A stretch of DNA of 5,972 nt from JAZNGX01 sp045576675. Its GTDB lineage: Bacteria > Bacillota > Clostridia > Monoglobales > Firm-18. Both the position numbers and the translations under genes were made by a program. This document shows, in pieces, positions 1 to 5,450 of the stretch (position 1 is the first letter of the stretch; each line of letters starts with the position of its first letter). Below the pieces are notes generated by a model, which ran no database searches, had not been told where the DNA came from, and was given only the letters and a program-made list of their open reading frames with translations. Location: the NCBI GenBank assembly GCA_045576675.1, contig JAZNGX010000108.1:1-5972 (forward strand). Direction: 5' to 3'.

Positions 1-51
1 CATATATACTACTATTATTATGCAAACTTGTGTGTAAATAAGATAAAACCG

Positions 52-60
52 GGAAGGTGA
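52..60 (+). promoter_or_regulatory. Ribosome binding site supporting the murA TTG start
   Basis: GGAAGGTGA lies just upstream of the TTG at 65-67, with the AAGGTGA core at 54-60 and a four-base spacer. No ATG or GTG in the same frame is near it, so this site decides the unusual start codon. The first 50 bases of the window are AT-rich with no gene visible. TATACT at 5-10 could be a -10 box, but any -35 box would lie outside the window. Confidence 0.75.
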
Positions 61-64
61 AATC

Positions 65-1360
65 TTGGATAAATTTGTTATTATAGGCGGAAAAAAATTA
101 TGCGGCGAGGTTACTATTGCAGGTGCGAAAAACGCAGCTGTTGCTGTTATCCCCGCTGCTTTGCTTGTTGACGGTGTCAGCATTATAGAAAACGTTCCGC
201 AGATTACTGATGTTACTATAATCTGCAATATTATGGAAAAATTAGGTGCTAAAATCGAGTACCTTGATAAATATACTTTAAAAATCGACTGTTCAAAGCT
301 TACAAGTTTTACCGCCCCGGAGGGGATGGTACGTGAAATGCGTGCCTCCTACTACCTTATCGGTGCATTGCTTGGTCGTTTCAGTCACGCAGAGGTCGCA
401 ATGCCTGGTGGCTGTAACTTTGGTGTTCGCCCGATTGACCAGCATATCAAAGGCTTTGAGGCACTTGGTGCAAAGGTTGATATCAACAGAGGTCTGATTG
501 AGGCACACGCAAACAAGCTTAAAGCGGCTCATATATATATGGATATTGTATCAGTTGGTGCAACCATTAACACTATACTTGCAGCAGTTCGTGCTGAAGG
601 CATTACTATTATTGAAAATGCCGCAAAAGAGCCTCACGTTGTTGACCTTGCAAACTTTTTGAATGCAATGGGTGCTCAGATTAAAGGTGCAGGTACAGAT
701 ACTATAAAAATTAAAGGTGTTGAAAAGCTTACAGGCGGAGCTTATTCCATTATTCCCGACCAGATTGAAGCAGGCACTTTTATGATAGCTGCAGCAGCTA
801 CCGGTGGCGACGTTTTAGTAAAAAATGTCATTCCAAAACATATGGAAAGCATTTCAGCAAAGCTTATTGAAATGAACGTAAATGTTGAGGAATTTGACGA
901 CAGTATTCGTGTATCACGAACAGGCAAGCTGAAAAAAGCAAACATAAAAACCTTGCCTTACCCCGGTTTCCCAACAGATATGCAGCCACAGGCGGTTGTG
1001 CTTCTTTCTCTTGCAGAGGGAACATCTGTTATAACGGAAAGCGTATGGGAAAACAGGTTCCAGTATATTGATGAGCTTCGTAAAATGGGCATAAAGGTTA
1101 CAGTTGACGGCAGAAGTGCAATTATTGAAGGTATTGACAATTTCAAGGGTGCACCTGTTAACGCAACAGACCTTCGTGCAGGTGCTTGTATGGTAATTGC
1201 CGCACTTGCAGCTGACGGAGTTTCTGAAATCGGCAACCTTAAGTATATTGACAGAGGTTACGAAAACTTTGAAGAAAAGTTAAAAGCACTTGGTGCTCAG
1301 ATAACAAGAAAAAGCTTCGTTGATGAACAGCCCTCTCTTCTTGACGGTGAAGCGTTATGA
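65..1360 (+). CDS. murA: UDP-N-acetylglucosamine 1-carboxyvinyltransferase (MurA)
   Basis: Cytoplasmic enzyme that transfers enolpyruvate from phosphoenolpyruvate to UDP-GlcNAc, the first committed step of peptidoglycan synthesis. The 431-residue product has the family's usual length (about 420-430) and aligns end to end with EPT-fold MurA from memory. Visible key residues are K22-N23 in the N-terminal AGAKNAA segment, the loop cysteine C117 in MPGGCNFG (the fosfomycin target position), D305 in FPTDMQ, R371 in ATDLRAGA and R397 in IDRGYE. The start is TTG, supported by an AAGGTGA ribosome site five bases or so upstream and by MDKF.I.G...L.GEV matching the canonical N-terminus; the next Met is residue 57, far too late. 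The last ~17 residues form a short polar tail beyond the conserved core. It is first in a tight operon: its TGA overlaps the ATG of the next gene. Many Bacillota have two paralogues (MurA and MurZ); which one this is cannot be settled here. Confidence 0.97.
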   Translation: MDKFVIIGGKKLCGEVTIAGAKNAAVAVIPAALLVDGVSIIENVPQITDVTIICNIMEKLGAKIEYLDKYTLKIDCSKLTSFTAPEGMVREMRASYYLIGALLGRFSHAEVAMPGGCNFGVRPIDQHIKGFEALGAKVDINRGLIEAHANKLKAAHIYMDIVSVGATINTILAAVRAEGITIIENAAKEPHVVDLANFLNAMGAQIKGAGTDTIKIKGVEKLTGGAYSIIPDQIEAGTFMIAAAATGGDVLVKNVIPKHMESISAKLIEMNVNVEEFDDSIRVSRTGKLKKANIKTLPYPGFPTDMQPQAVVLLSLAEGTSVITESVWENRFQYIDELRKMGIKVTVDGRSAIIEGIDNFKGAPVNATDLRAGACMVIAALAADGVSEIGNLKYIDRGYENFEEKLKALGAQITRKSFVDEQPSLLDGEAL

Positions 1361-2139
1361 CAGTTTTTCGCACATTAGTAAGCGGCAGCAGTGGTAACGC
1401 TGTTGTGTTTTCCGAAAACGGAACAAACATATTAATAGATTGTGGAGTAAGCGGCAAGTGTATTGCCGCTCTTCTTAATGAAGCAGGAATTGCACCTGAA
1501 AGGCTTAATTGCATTCTTGTAACGCACGAGCATATTGACCACACAAACGGCGTTGGTGTTTTGTCCAGAAAATACAATATTCCCGTTGTTGCAAGTGTTG
1601 GAACGTGGCACGGTATGTCGATTGGCAAAATTCAGGAGCATAATATGGTAATGTTTTCTGACTTTCGTGATATTTATTTTGGCGATGCTGCTATAACACC
1701 ATTCGAAATTCCCCACGATGCAAATATGCCAACAGGCTACATTATAAAATGCGGAAGCAAAAAATATGCAATTGCAACTGATATAGGACATATAACTCCA
1801 ATTGTTCAGAATGCAATAAAAGGCTGCAACGCAGTGTTGCTTGAAGCCAATTATGATGCTGATATGTTGGAATCCGGCAGTTATCCATATGCTTTAAAGC
1901 AACGTATATCAGGCGACTTCGGGCATCTTTGCAACAGCGAAACTGCAAAGCTTGCAGCACATCTTGTAAAAAATGGCACAGACCGACTAATATTAGGGCA
2001 TTTGAGCAATGAAAACAATACATCAGAGCTTGCCTTTCACACCGTAGCAACAAACTTTGAATATGAAGGAATAAAGCTTGGCAAGGATGTTTTGATGACT
2101 GTTGCACCACGATATAATTTAAGCATAAATGTAGGTTAA
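1357..2139 (+). CDS. WalJ/YycJ-like metallo-beta-lactamase-fold hydrolase
   Basis: Member of the MBL-fold group that includes Bacillus WalJ (YycJ/VicX), a probable metal-dependent nuclease/phosphodiesterase; in Bacilli it is linked to cell-wall homeostasis and cell-division/replication coordination, but its true substrate is uncertain. The 260-residue length fits the subfamily. Visible features: the N-terminal LVSGSSGNA (7-15), the metal motif THEHIDH (56-62), H120-D121, D142 in ATDIGH with H145, LLEANYD (161-167), and H190 and H215 in GHL contexts (GHLSNENN at 214-221). No signal peptide, so it should be cytoplasmic. The ATG lies inside the end of murA (ATGA overlap), which implies translational coupling. 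The following gene is rlmH, and walJ and rlmH also lie close together in Bacillus and Staphylococcus, which supports the assignment. There are no walRK two-component genes in the window. The walJ symbol is withheld because function here is by family only. Confidence 0.9.
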   Translation: MTVFRTLVSGSSGNAVVFSENGTNILIDCGVSGKCIAALLNEAGIAPERLNCILVTHEHIDHTNGVGVLSRKYNIPVVASVGTWHGMSIGKIQEHNMVMFSDFRDIYFGDAAITPFEIPHDANMPTGYIIKCGSKKYAIATDIGHITPIVQNAIKGCNAVLLEANYDADMLESGSYPYALKQRISGDFGHLCNSETAKLAAHLVKNGTDRLILGHLSNENNTSELAFHTVATNFEYEGIKLGKDVLMTVAPRYNLSINVG

Positions 2140-2141
2140 TT

Positions 2142-2594
2142 ATGATTACTATTGAAATTATCGCAGTTGGGAAAATTAAAGAGAAATTTTTTACCGATGC
2201 CGTTAAGGAGTATGAAAAAAGACTAGGCAGGTATTGCAAATTCAAAATAACCGAATTGCCTGACTTTTCTGACGGGGCAAGCGCAATCGCAAAAGAAGGC
2301 GATTTGATTTTACCTAAAATCAAAGGCTTGTGTGTCCCTCTGTGTATTGAGGGTGATCAGCTTTCCAGCGAACAGCTTGCAGAATTCATAAGCAGAAAAA
2401 GCACAATGGGCGTTTCACATATTACTTTTATAATCGGCGGAAGCTGTGGTCTTGATGACAGAGTTAAAGCTAAGTCAGACTTTAAGCTTTCGTTTTCCAA
2501 AATGACATTTCCTCATCAGCTTATGCGTGTAATACTCTCAGAACAGATTTACAGAGCTTTTAAAATAATAAATAATGAAAACTATCATAAATGA
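2142..2594 (+). CDS. rlmH: 23S rRNA (pseudouridine1915-N3)-methyltransferase RlmH
   Basis: SPOUT-class methyltransferase that uses SAM to methylate N3 of pseudouridine 1915 in helix 69 of 23S rRNA, acting on assembled 70S ribosomes. The C-terminal half is highly diagnostic: FIIGGSCGLDD (96-106) forms part of the SAM-binding trefoil knot, followed by KLSFSKMTFPHQLMRVILSEQIYRAFKII (115-143) and the near-invariant C-terminal YHK. At 150 residues it is slightly shorter than the usual 155-160. The shortening seems to fall in the variable linker after ELPDFSD (about 38-55), not in the catalytic half. The ATG begins 2 nt after the preceding stop, with only a weak AGG (2133-2135) upstream, so translation is probably coupled. 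It is the last gene of the operon and a strong terminator begins just after the stop codon. Confidence 0.96.
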   Translation: MITIEIIAVGKIKEKFFTDAVKEYEKRLGRYCKFKITELPDFSDGASAIAKEGDLILPKIKGLCVPLCIEGDQLSSEQLAEFISRKSTMGVSHITFIIGGSCGLDDRVKAKSDFKLSFSKMTFPHQLMRVILSEQIYRAFKIINNENYHK

Positions 2595-2595
2595 C

Positions 2596-2634
2596 AACAG
2601 GCTGTTTCACATAAGTGGCACAGCCTGTTTTTTC
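2596..2634 (+). terminator. Intrinsic terminator of the murA-rlmH operon
   Basis: A perfect 10-bp stem pairs AACAGGCTGT (2596-2605) with ACAGCCTGTT (2620-2629). CAC/GTG (2608-2610 with 2615-2617) can extend it around an ATAA loop. A run of six T (2628-2633) follows. It starts two bases after the rlmH stop codon. Confidence 0.93.
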
Positions 2635-2668
2635 ATATGCATTTGACGAAATAAGGCGATTGATAAAA

Positions 2669-2692
2669 ACAAGGGGACGGTTCTATTGTGTT
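2669..2692 (+). repeat. REP-like repeat, copy 1 (direct)
   Basis: Contains ACAAGGGGACGG followed by TTCTATTGTG (2669-2690), identical over 22 bp to copy 2. Its right edge, TTGTGTTGACG, also supplies the -35 box of the promoter that follows, so the repeat and the promoter are physically fused. Confidence 0.85.
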
Positions 2693-2719
2693 GACGAAAG
2701 TATGGCTATATGATATAAT
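2691..2719 (+). promoter_or_regulatory. Strong sigma-A-type promoter inside the mini-RAYT element
   Basis: TTGACG (2691-2696), a 17-bp spacer and TATAAT (2714-2719) are near consensus. An RBS (GAGGTG) and two successive ATG codons (2736 and 2739) follow. In the intact element it would drive the transposase gene. Here the transcript runs rightward, antisense to the 3' end of the esterase gene, because no terminator is seen after the element. Confidence 0.75.
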
Positions 2720-2782
2720 TTAGCCGAGGTGAATTATGATGCCAAGAACACCAAGGTTAAAAAGTCAAAGTGGAATATATCA

Positions 2783-2857
2783 AAACACAAGGGGACGGTT
2801 CTATTGTGCGATTGCGGTCGAATGGTTAGAACACGATAGAACCGTCCCCCTGTGTTT
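2783..2857 (+). repeat. REP-like repeat copies 2 and 3 as a long inverted repeat
   Basis: Copy 2 (2783-2808) and the inverted copy 3 (2832-2857) are complementary over 26 bp. There are two DNA mismatches, one of which becomes a G-U pair in RNA. The 23-nt loop is 2809-2831. Copy 3 on the plus strand reads CACGATAGAACCGTCCCCC and then TGTGTTT. There is no T run after it, so it is a REP-type structural end and not a terminator. Confidence 0.85.
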
Positions 2858-2921
2858 GTATACTCATATAAGACTCTCAAAGTCTTTAATATACTGTTTT
2901 GCTTCAGGTATACTCATATAA
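2858..2921. repeat. 14-bp direct repeat flanking a 36-bp segment
   Basis: GTATACTCATATAA occurs exactly at 2858-2871 and again at 2908-2921. The right copy spans the esterase stop codon and the stub start codon. The left copy abuts the right end of the mini-RAYT element. Between them, AAGACT/AGTCTT (2870-2875 and 2881-2886) can form a small hairpin. Confidence 0.8.
2864..2917 (-). pseudogene. 17-codon stub coupled to the esterase gene, likely a truncated operon gene
   Basis: On the minus strand an ATG overlaps the esterase stop codon (ATGA) and opens a frame reading MSIPEAKQYIKDFESLI before a TGA. The ATGA overlap is typical of a translationally coupled downstream gene, and the peptide looks like a genuine protein start, not random sequence. 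It recalls the N-terminus of some clostridial GH29 alpha-L-fucosidases (a FEKLGFGMFVHWGLYS-type segment follows there), but with 16 residues that is only a tentative memory-based match. The frame is interrupted near the edge of the mini-RAYT element, which suggests that the rest of the gene was lost in the rearrangement that placed the element here. It may instead be a chance ORF. Confidence 0.4.
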
Positions 2922-3546
2922 CAACATCCTTACTTAACAGCCATTCTAACAATTCTTTATTATAGGCATATTCCCAAACATTATGTCCTACTCCATCCAT
3001 TCTTGTATATGTAACATCTGCATCAAGTTCTTTTAATCTGCAAACCATCTCATCAGACTGAGTTACGCTGACGGTCGGGTCATCAGCACCATGAAATGCC
3101 CAAATCGGCATTTTCAGCACTCCTGCATTCCACGCCATACCACCACCACATACAGGGGCAATGGCTGCAAACAAATCCGGTCTTGCCATAGCTGTGTACC
3201 ATGTGCCAAACCCACCCATACTTAAGCCTGTCAGGTAAACTCTGTTTTCATCAACGTTATATTCTTTTATCAACTGTTCAACAAATTTGACAATAGATTC
3301 AACTCTCGCCGCCCAAAATGTGTCAACAGGGCATTGGGGCATAACAACAATGCAGTTATGCTCGGCATCTTTTAAATACTTTGAAAAGCCATGCACGTCA
3401 ACCTTTTCAAGATCGTCTTTTCCATAGCCTCTTTCACCGGCACCATGAAGCTGAACAATCAATGGCAATTTTTCATTTTTAATATTGCAGGAATATTCCA
3501 CAAAAGGAAACACCCATTTTTCTTCTCTATGCTCTTTTCTGTTCAT
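2914..3546 (-). CDS. Alpha/beta-hydrolase-fold serine esterase (prolyl-oligopeptidase/CE1-like)
   Basis: Small serine hydrolase of the phospholipase/carboxylesterase-like or dienelactone-hydrolase-like class; likely acts on ester bonds, possibly acyl or feruloyl groups on glycans, but the substrate is not readable. Numbered from the ATG at 3546 (210 aa): HGAGERG at 34-40 is the oxyanion-hole region, the nucleophile elbow GLSMGG places Ser at 109, an Asp lies in GADDPTVSV (155-156), and His188 is in DGVGHNVW, completing the triad. There is no signal peptide, so it should be cytoplasmic. A GTG seven codons upstream extends the frame, but the AAGGAGAGAAGG ribosome site lies inside that extension, so the ATG is preferred. 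It is transcribed from its own divergent promoter. Its stop overlaps a short stub, which suggests that it once led a longer operon, perhaps for carbohydrate breakdown. Confidence 0.85.
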   Translation of the reverse strand: MNRKEHREEKWVFPFVEYSCNIKNEKLPLIVQLHGAGERGYGKDDLEKVDVHGFSKYLKDAEHNCIVVMPQCPVDTFWAARVESIVKFVEQLIKEYNVDENRVYLTGLSMGGFGTWYTAMARPDLFAAIAPVCGGGMAWNAGVLKMPIWAFHGADDPTVSVTQSDEMVCRLKELDADVTYTRMDGVGHNVWEYAYNKELLEWLLSKDVVI

Positions 3547-3576
3547 AATACCTTCTCTCCTTTTCACTTAATAACA

Positions 3577-3604
3577 ATTATAACATAGAATTACCAAAAG
3601 ACAA
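3577..3604 (-). promoter_or_regulatory. Promoter of the esterase gene
   Basis: On the minus strand: TTGTCT (3599-3604), a 16-bp spacer and TATAAT (3577-3582), with an extended -10 TGT just before it. The start point would fall around 3570, leaving a ~25-nt leader that carries the AAGGAG ribosome site. Confidence 0.7.
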
Positions 3605-3634
3605 GTATTAAATATAATAAATTACAAATTAATA

Positions 3635-3663
3635 TTGTATTTTTTTTCTTAATGTGTTATAAT
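3635..3663 (+). promoter_or_regulatory. Promoter of the UPF0371 gene
   Basis: TTGTAT (3635-3640), a 17-bp spacer and TATAAT (3658-3663), with an extended -10 TGT at 3655-3657. It is divergent from the esterase promoter, with ~30 bp of AT-rich DNA between the two -35 boxes. The ribosome site is GTGAGG (3690-3695), about 10 nt before the ATG, with AAAGGA further up. Confidence 0.75.
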
Positions 3664-3705
3664 TATTGTGTTTTGATTACAAAGGATAAGTGAGGCATTA
3701 AGTTT

Positions 3706-5175
3706 ATGAACGGCAAAATTGGTTTTGATAATGAAAAATATATAAGGATGCAGTCAGAGCATATCGGTCAACGTGTGCTTGAATTTGGTGACAAGCTGTA
3801 TCTTGAGCTTGGCGGCAAGCTTTTTGACGATTATCACGCCTCACGTGTATTGCCCGGTTTTGAGCCGGACAGTAAAATCAAAATGCTTATGCACCTTGCT
3901 GACAAGCTTGAAATAGTTATCGCAATCAGTGCAATTGACATTGTTAAAAACAAGGTCAGAAGTGACTATAATATCACATACGACCTTGACACAATAAGAC
4001 TTATTGATGCCTTTAAAAGTCTCGGTTTATTGGTAGGCAGTGTTGTAATAACACAGTATAGCGGTCAGGAAGCTGCCGATGTTTTCAAAAAAAGACTTGA
4101 GCATATGGGTGTTCCGGTTTACCTGCATTATCCAATTGCAGGCTATCCGTCCAACGTTGAACATATTGTAAGCGATGAGGGGTATGGTAAAAACGAATAT
4201 GTAGAAACAACAAAGCCAATAGTTGTTGTAACAGCCCCCGGTCCAGGAAGTGGCAAAATGGCAACATGCCTTTCACAGCTATATCACGAAAACAAGCGTG
4301 GAATCAAAGCCGGATACGCAAAATTTGAAACTTTTCCTGTATGGAATTTACCATTAAAGCATCACGTTAACCTTGCATACGAAGCAGCTACGGTTGATTT
4401 AAACGATGTGAATATGATTGACCCATTCCATCTTGAGGCTTATGGAGTCACAACAGTAAACTACAACAGAGATATTGAAATCTTCCCGGTTTTAAATGCA
4501 ATATTTGAGAAAATTCTTGGTGAAAGTCCATACAAATCGCCAACAGATATGGGTGTAAATATGGCTGGTAACTGTATAATTGATGACGAAGTTGTTCGTC
4601 GTGCTTCCAAAGAAGAAATTATAAGACGATATTATCAGGTTTTAAAAGACAAGACCAACGGCAAGTGTGACGACGAAGTTATTTATAAAATGGAGCTTAT
4701 TATGAAACAGGCAGAAGTTACCTGTGATATGCGTGAAGTCGTAAAGGCAGCCGTAACTAAGGCTGAAGAGACCAACGATGCCGCCTGTGCTATCCAACTT
4801 GTTGACGGCACTATGGTTACCGGCAGAACATCTGCACTTCTCGGAGCGTCCAGTGCGGCATTATTAAATGCACTTAAGGCAATCGCAAACATTGATGATG
4901 AAGTCCACCTCATTTCACCTGAGGTAATTGAACCGTTGCAAAGCCTTAAAACCAATCACCTAGGCAGCAAAAACCCAAGAATTCATATGGACGAAACATT
5001 GATTGCTCTTTCAATTTGTGCAGCAAGCGACGAAGTTGCAAAAAAAGCTCTTGAAGGTTTAAGCAAGTTAAAAGGCGCTGAAGCACATTCGTCAGTTATT
5101 TTGTCACAAATTGATGAAAACATATTTAAAAAGCTTGGTATGAATTTAACCTGTGAAGCAGTGTATAATAAATAA
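3706..5175 (+). CDS. UPF0371 / DUF1846 family protein
   Basis: Full-length member (489 aa; family about 490-510) of the DUF1846/UPF0371 family, which is widespread in Bacillota and Actinobacteria. Crystal structures exist but I know of no established reaction. Recognised from the N-terminal signature GFDNEKY...QSEHI and LYLELGGKLFDDYHASRVLPGFEPDSKI (32-58). A glycine-rich segment APGPGSGKMATCLSQLYHE (177-195) resembles a P-loop (GxGSGK), and the conserved KAGYAKFETFPVWNLPLKHHVNLAYEAATVDL and AYGVTTVNYNRDIE blocks follow (201-232 and 245-258). The C-terminal third (about 340-489) is Ala-rich and helical, with DGTMVTGRTSALLGASSAALLNALK at 367-391. No signal peptide or membrane segment, so cytosolic. 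It is a single-gene unit with its own promoter and terminator. ATP or nucleotide binding is an inference from the P-loop-like motif only. Confidence 0.93.
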   Translation: MNGKIGFDNEKYIRMQSEHIGQRVLEFGDKLYLELGGKLFDDYHASRVLPGFEPDSKIKMLMHLADKLEIVIAISAIDIVKNKVRSDYNITYDLDTIRLIDAFKSLGLLVGSVVITQYSGQEAADVFKKRLEHMGVPVYLHYPIAGYPSNVEHIVSDEGYGKNEYVETTKPIVVVTAPGPGSGKMATCLSQLYHENKRGIKAGYAKFETFPVWNLPLKHHVNLAYEAATVDLNDVNMIDPFHLEAYGVTTVNYNRDIEIFPVLNAIFEKILGESPYKSPTDMGVNMAGNCIIDDEVVRRASKEEIIRRYYQVLKDKTNGKCDDEVIYKMELIMKQAEVTCDMREVVKAAVTKAEETNDAACAIQLVDGTMVTGRTSALLGASSAALLNALKAIANIDDEVHLISPEVIEPLQSLKTNHLGSKNPRIHMDETLIALSICAASDEVAKKALEGLSKLKGAEAHSSVILSQIDENIFKKLGMNLTCEAVYNK

Positions 5176-5180
5176 TTTTG

Positions 5181-5220
5181 AAAAAATTCAAGTGTTTTTA
5201 AAAAAACACTTGAATTTTTG
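5181..5220 (+). terminator. Intrinsic terminator after the UPF0371 gene
   Basis: A perfect 18-bp stem pairs 5182-5199 (core TTCAAGTGTTTTT) with 5202-5219 (core AAAAACACTTGAA), with two A between the arms. It ends in five T, and the opposite strand ends in six T, so it could work in both directions. Its right arm contains the -35 box proposed for the tRNA promoter. Confidence 0.9.
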
Positions 5221-5238
5221 TTTATTATGTGTTATTAT
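5210..5238 (+). promoter_or_regulatory. Candidate promoter of tRNA-Leu
   Basis: TTGAAT (5210-5215), a 17-bp spacer and TATTAT (5233-5238), with extended -10 TGT at 5230-5232. An alternative -10, TATAAT (5236-5241), overlaps it with a 20-bp spacer. Another TATAAT at 5307-5312 sits right before the tRNA but has no -35 at a proper distance. Confidence 0.5.
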
Positions 5239-5244
5239 AATTAC

Positions 5245-5319
5245 ATTGAGGATTAAGCGGTTTAGCTCCTCCTCGGGTTGCCTCTCCCGTGTAAAAATTA
5301 TGAGGTTATAATTTAATAT
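5245..5319 (+). other. Leader between the promoter and tRNA-Leu, GC-rich and possibly structured
   Basis: About 75 nt that would be transcribed ahead of the tRNA and removed from the precursor. It has a pyrimidine-rich, GC-rich island in AT-rich surroundings. GAGGA (5248-5252) can pair with TCCTC (5267-5271 or 5270-5274). CGGG (5274-5277) can pair with CCCG (5286-5289). No known riboswitch or sRNA family is recognised, and no ORF is apparent. Confidence 0.35.
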
Positions 5320-5406
5320 GCGGATATGGCGGAATTGGCAGACGCGCTAGCTTCAGGTGCTAGTGGGAGCAATCTCGTGGAGGTTCAAGTCCTCTTATCC
5401 GCACCA
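5320..5406 (+). tRNA. tRNA-Leu (anticodon CAG)
   Basis: A complete 87-nt class II tRNA. The acceptor stem pairs GCGGATA (5320-5326) with TATCCGC (5396-5402), then discriminator A and encoded CCA (5404-5406). The anticodon stem CTAGC/GCTAG (5347-5351 and 5359-5363) encloses loop TTCAGGT, with anticodon CAG at 5354-5356, reading CUG leucine codons. A long variable arm (GGGAGCAATCTC region) is typical of leucine tRNAs. The T-arm is GGAGG-TTCAAGT-CCTCT (5379-5395), with one G-T pair at its base. It is a single tRNA gene with its own terminator. Confidence 0.97.
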
Positions 5407-5450
5407 AAAAGAAACGACAATTTTCGACAGGAAGTTGTCGTTTCTTTTTG
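5406..5450 (+). terminator. Intrinsic terminator of tRNA-Leu
   Basis: A perfect 15-bp stem, AAAAAGAAACGACAA (5406-5420) with TTGTCGTTTCTTTTT (5435-5449), and a 14-nt loop. The right arm ends in five T. The left arm begins at the final A of the CCA end. Confidence 0.88.

Larger units (their letters stand above)
2669..2857 (+). mobile_element. Miniature RAYT/REP element remnant (internally deleted)
   Basis: This block has the parts of a Bacillota REP-associated tyrosine transposase (RAYT, IS200-like Y1 family) element but no catalytic domain. It begins with a repeat copy containing GGGGACGGTTCTATTGTG, then an excellent promoter, an RBS (GAGGTG, 2726-2731) and the first codons of a RAYT gene. 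MPRTPRLKSQSGIYQ matches the conserved RAYT N-terminus (MPRxPRxKSxSGIYH). The gene then breaks directly into a second repeat copy and, 23 bases later, an inverted third copy that ends the element. The HUH motif and catalytic tyrosine are absent, so it cannot move itself; any movement would need a full-length RAYT elsewhere. The exact ends are inferred from the outer repeats. It sits between the rlmH terminator and a converging esterase gene. Confidence 0.8.
2736..2921 (+). pseudogene. 5' remnant of a RAYT transposase gene
   Basis: The 61-codon frame starts with MMPRTPRLKSQSGIYQ; either ATG could be used, but the second (2739) gives the usual RAYT N-terminus. After about residue 16 the reading passes into translated repeat DNA (NTRGRFYCAI...) and then into the antisense of the neighbouring operon, so it no longer resembles any protein. 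Intact RAYTs are typically well over 150 residues with an HUH motif and a catalytic Tyr; both are missing. The promoter and RBS are intact, so a short peptide could still be made, but function is unlikely. Loss of the middle and 3' part by internal deletion is the simplest explanation. Confidence 0.72.

Noticed and set aside
1239..1628. Minus-strand 129-codon open frame across the murA/WalJ-like junction
   Set aside because: It is antisense to two convincing, coupled genes and has no family resemblance.
1742..2323. Minus-strand 193-codon open frame
   Set aside because: It lies antisense to the WalJ-like gene and rlmH, both clearly real. Its product is Cys/Leu-rich with no recognisable domain, and it is a shadow of codon bias.
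2669..2857. Possible CRISPR array from three similar ~22-bp repeats
   Set aside because: One copy is inverted, spacing is irregular (about 95 and 23 bases), and a promoter plus a RAYT gene start lie between copies. REP/RAYT explains it better.
2783..2857. Long hairpin as a Rho-independent terminator
   Set aside because: No T run follows either arm on the plus strand. The pairing arms are REP repeats and occur a third time upstream.
3391..3588. Plus-strand 65-codon frame over the esterase start
   Set aside because: It is antisense to the esterase N-terminus and its promoter, and the peptide has no features beyond low complexity.
5245..5319. preQ1 or another known riboswitch ahead of the tRNA
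   Set aside because: The pairing layout and conserved cores of known classes could not be found, and a riboswitch before a tRNA gene would be atypical.
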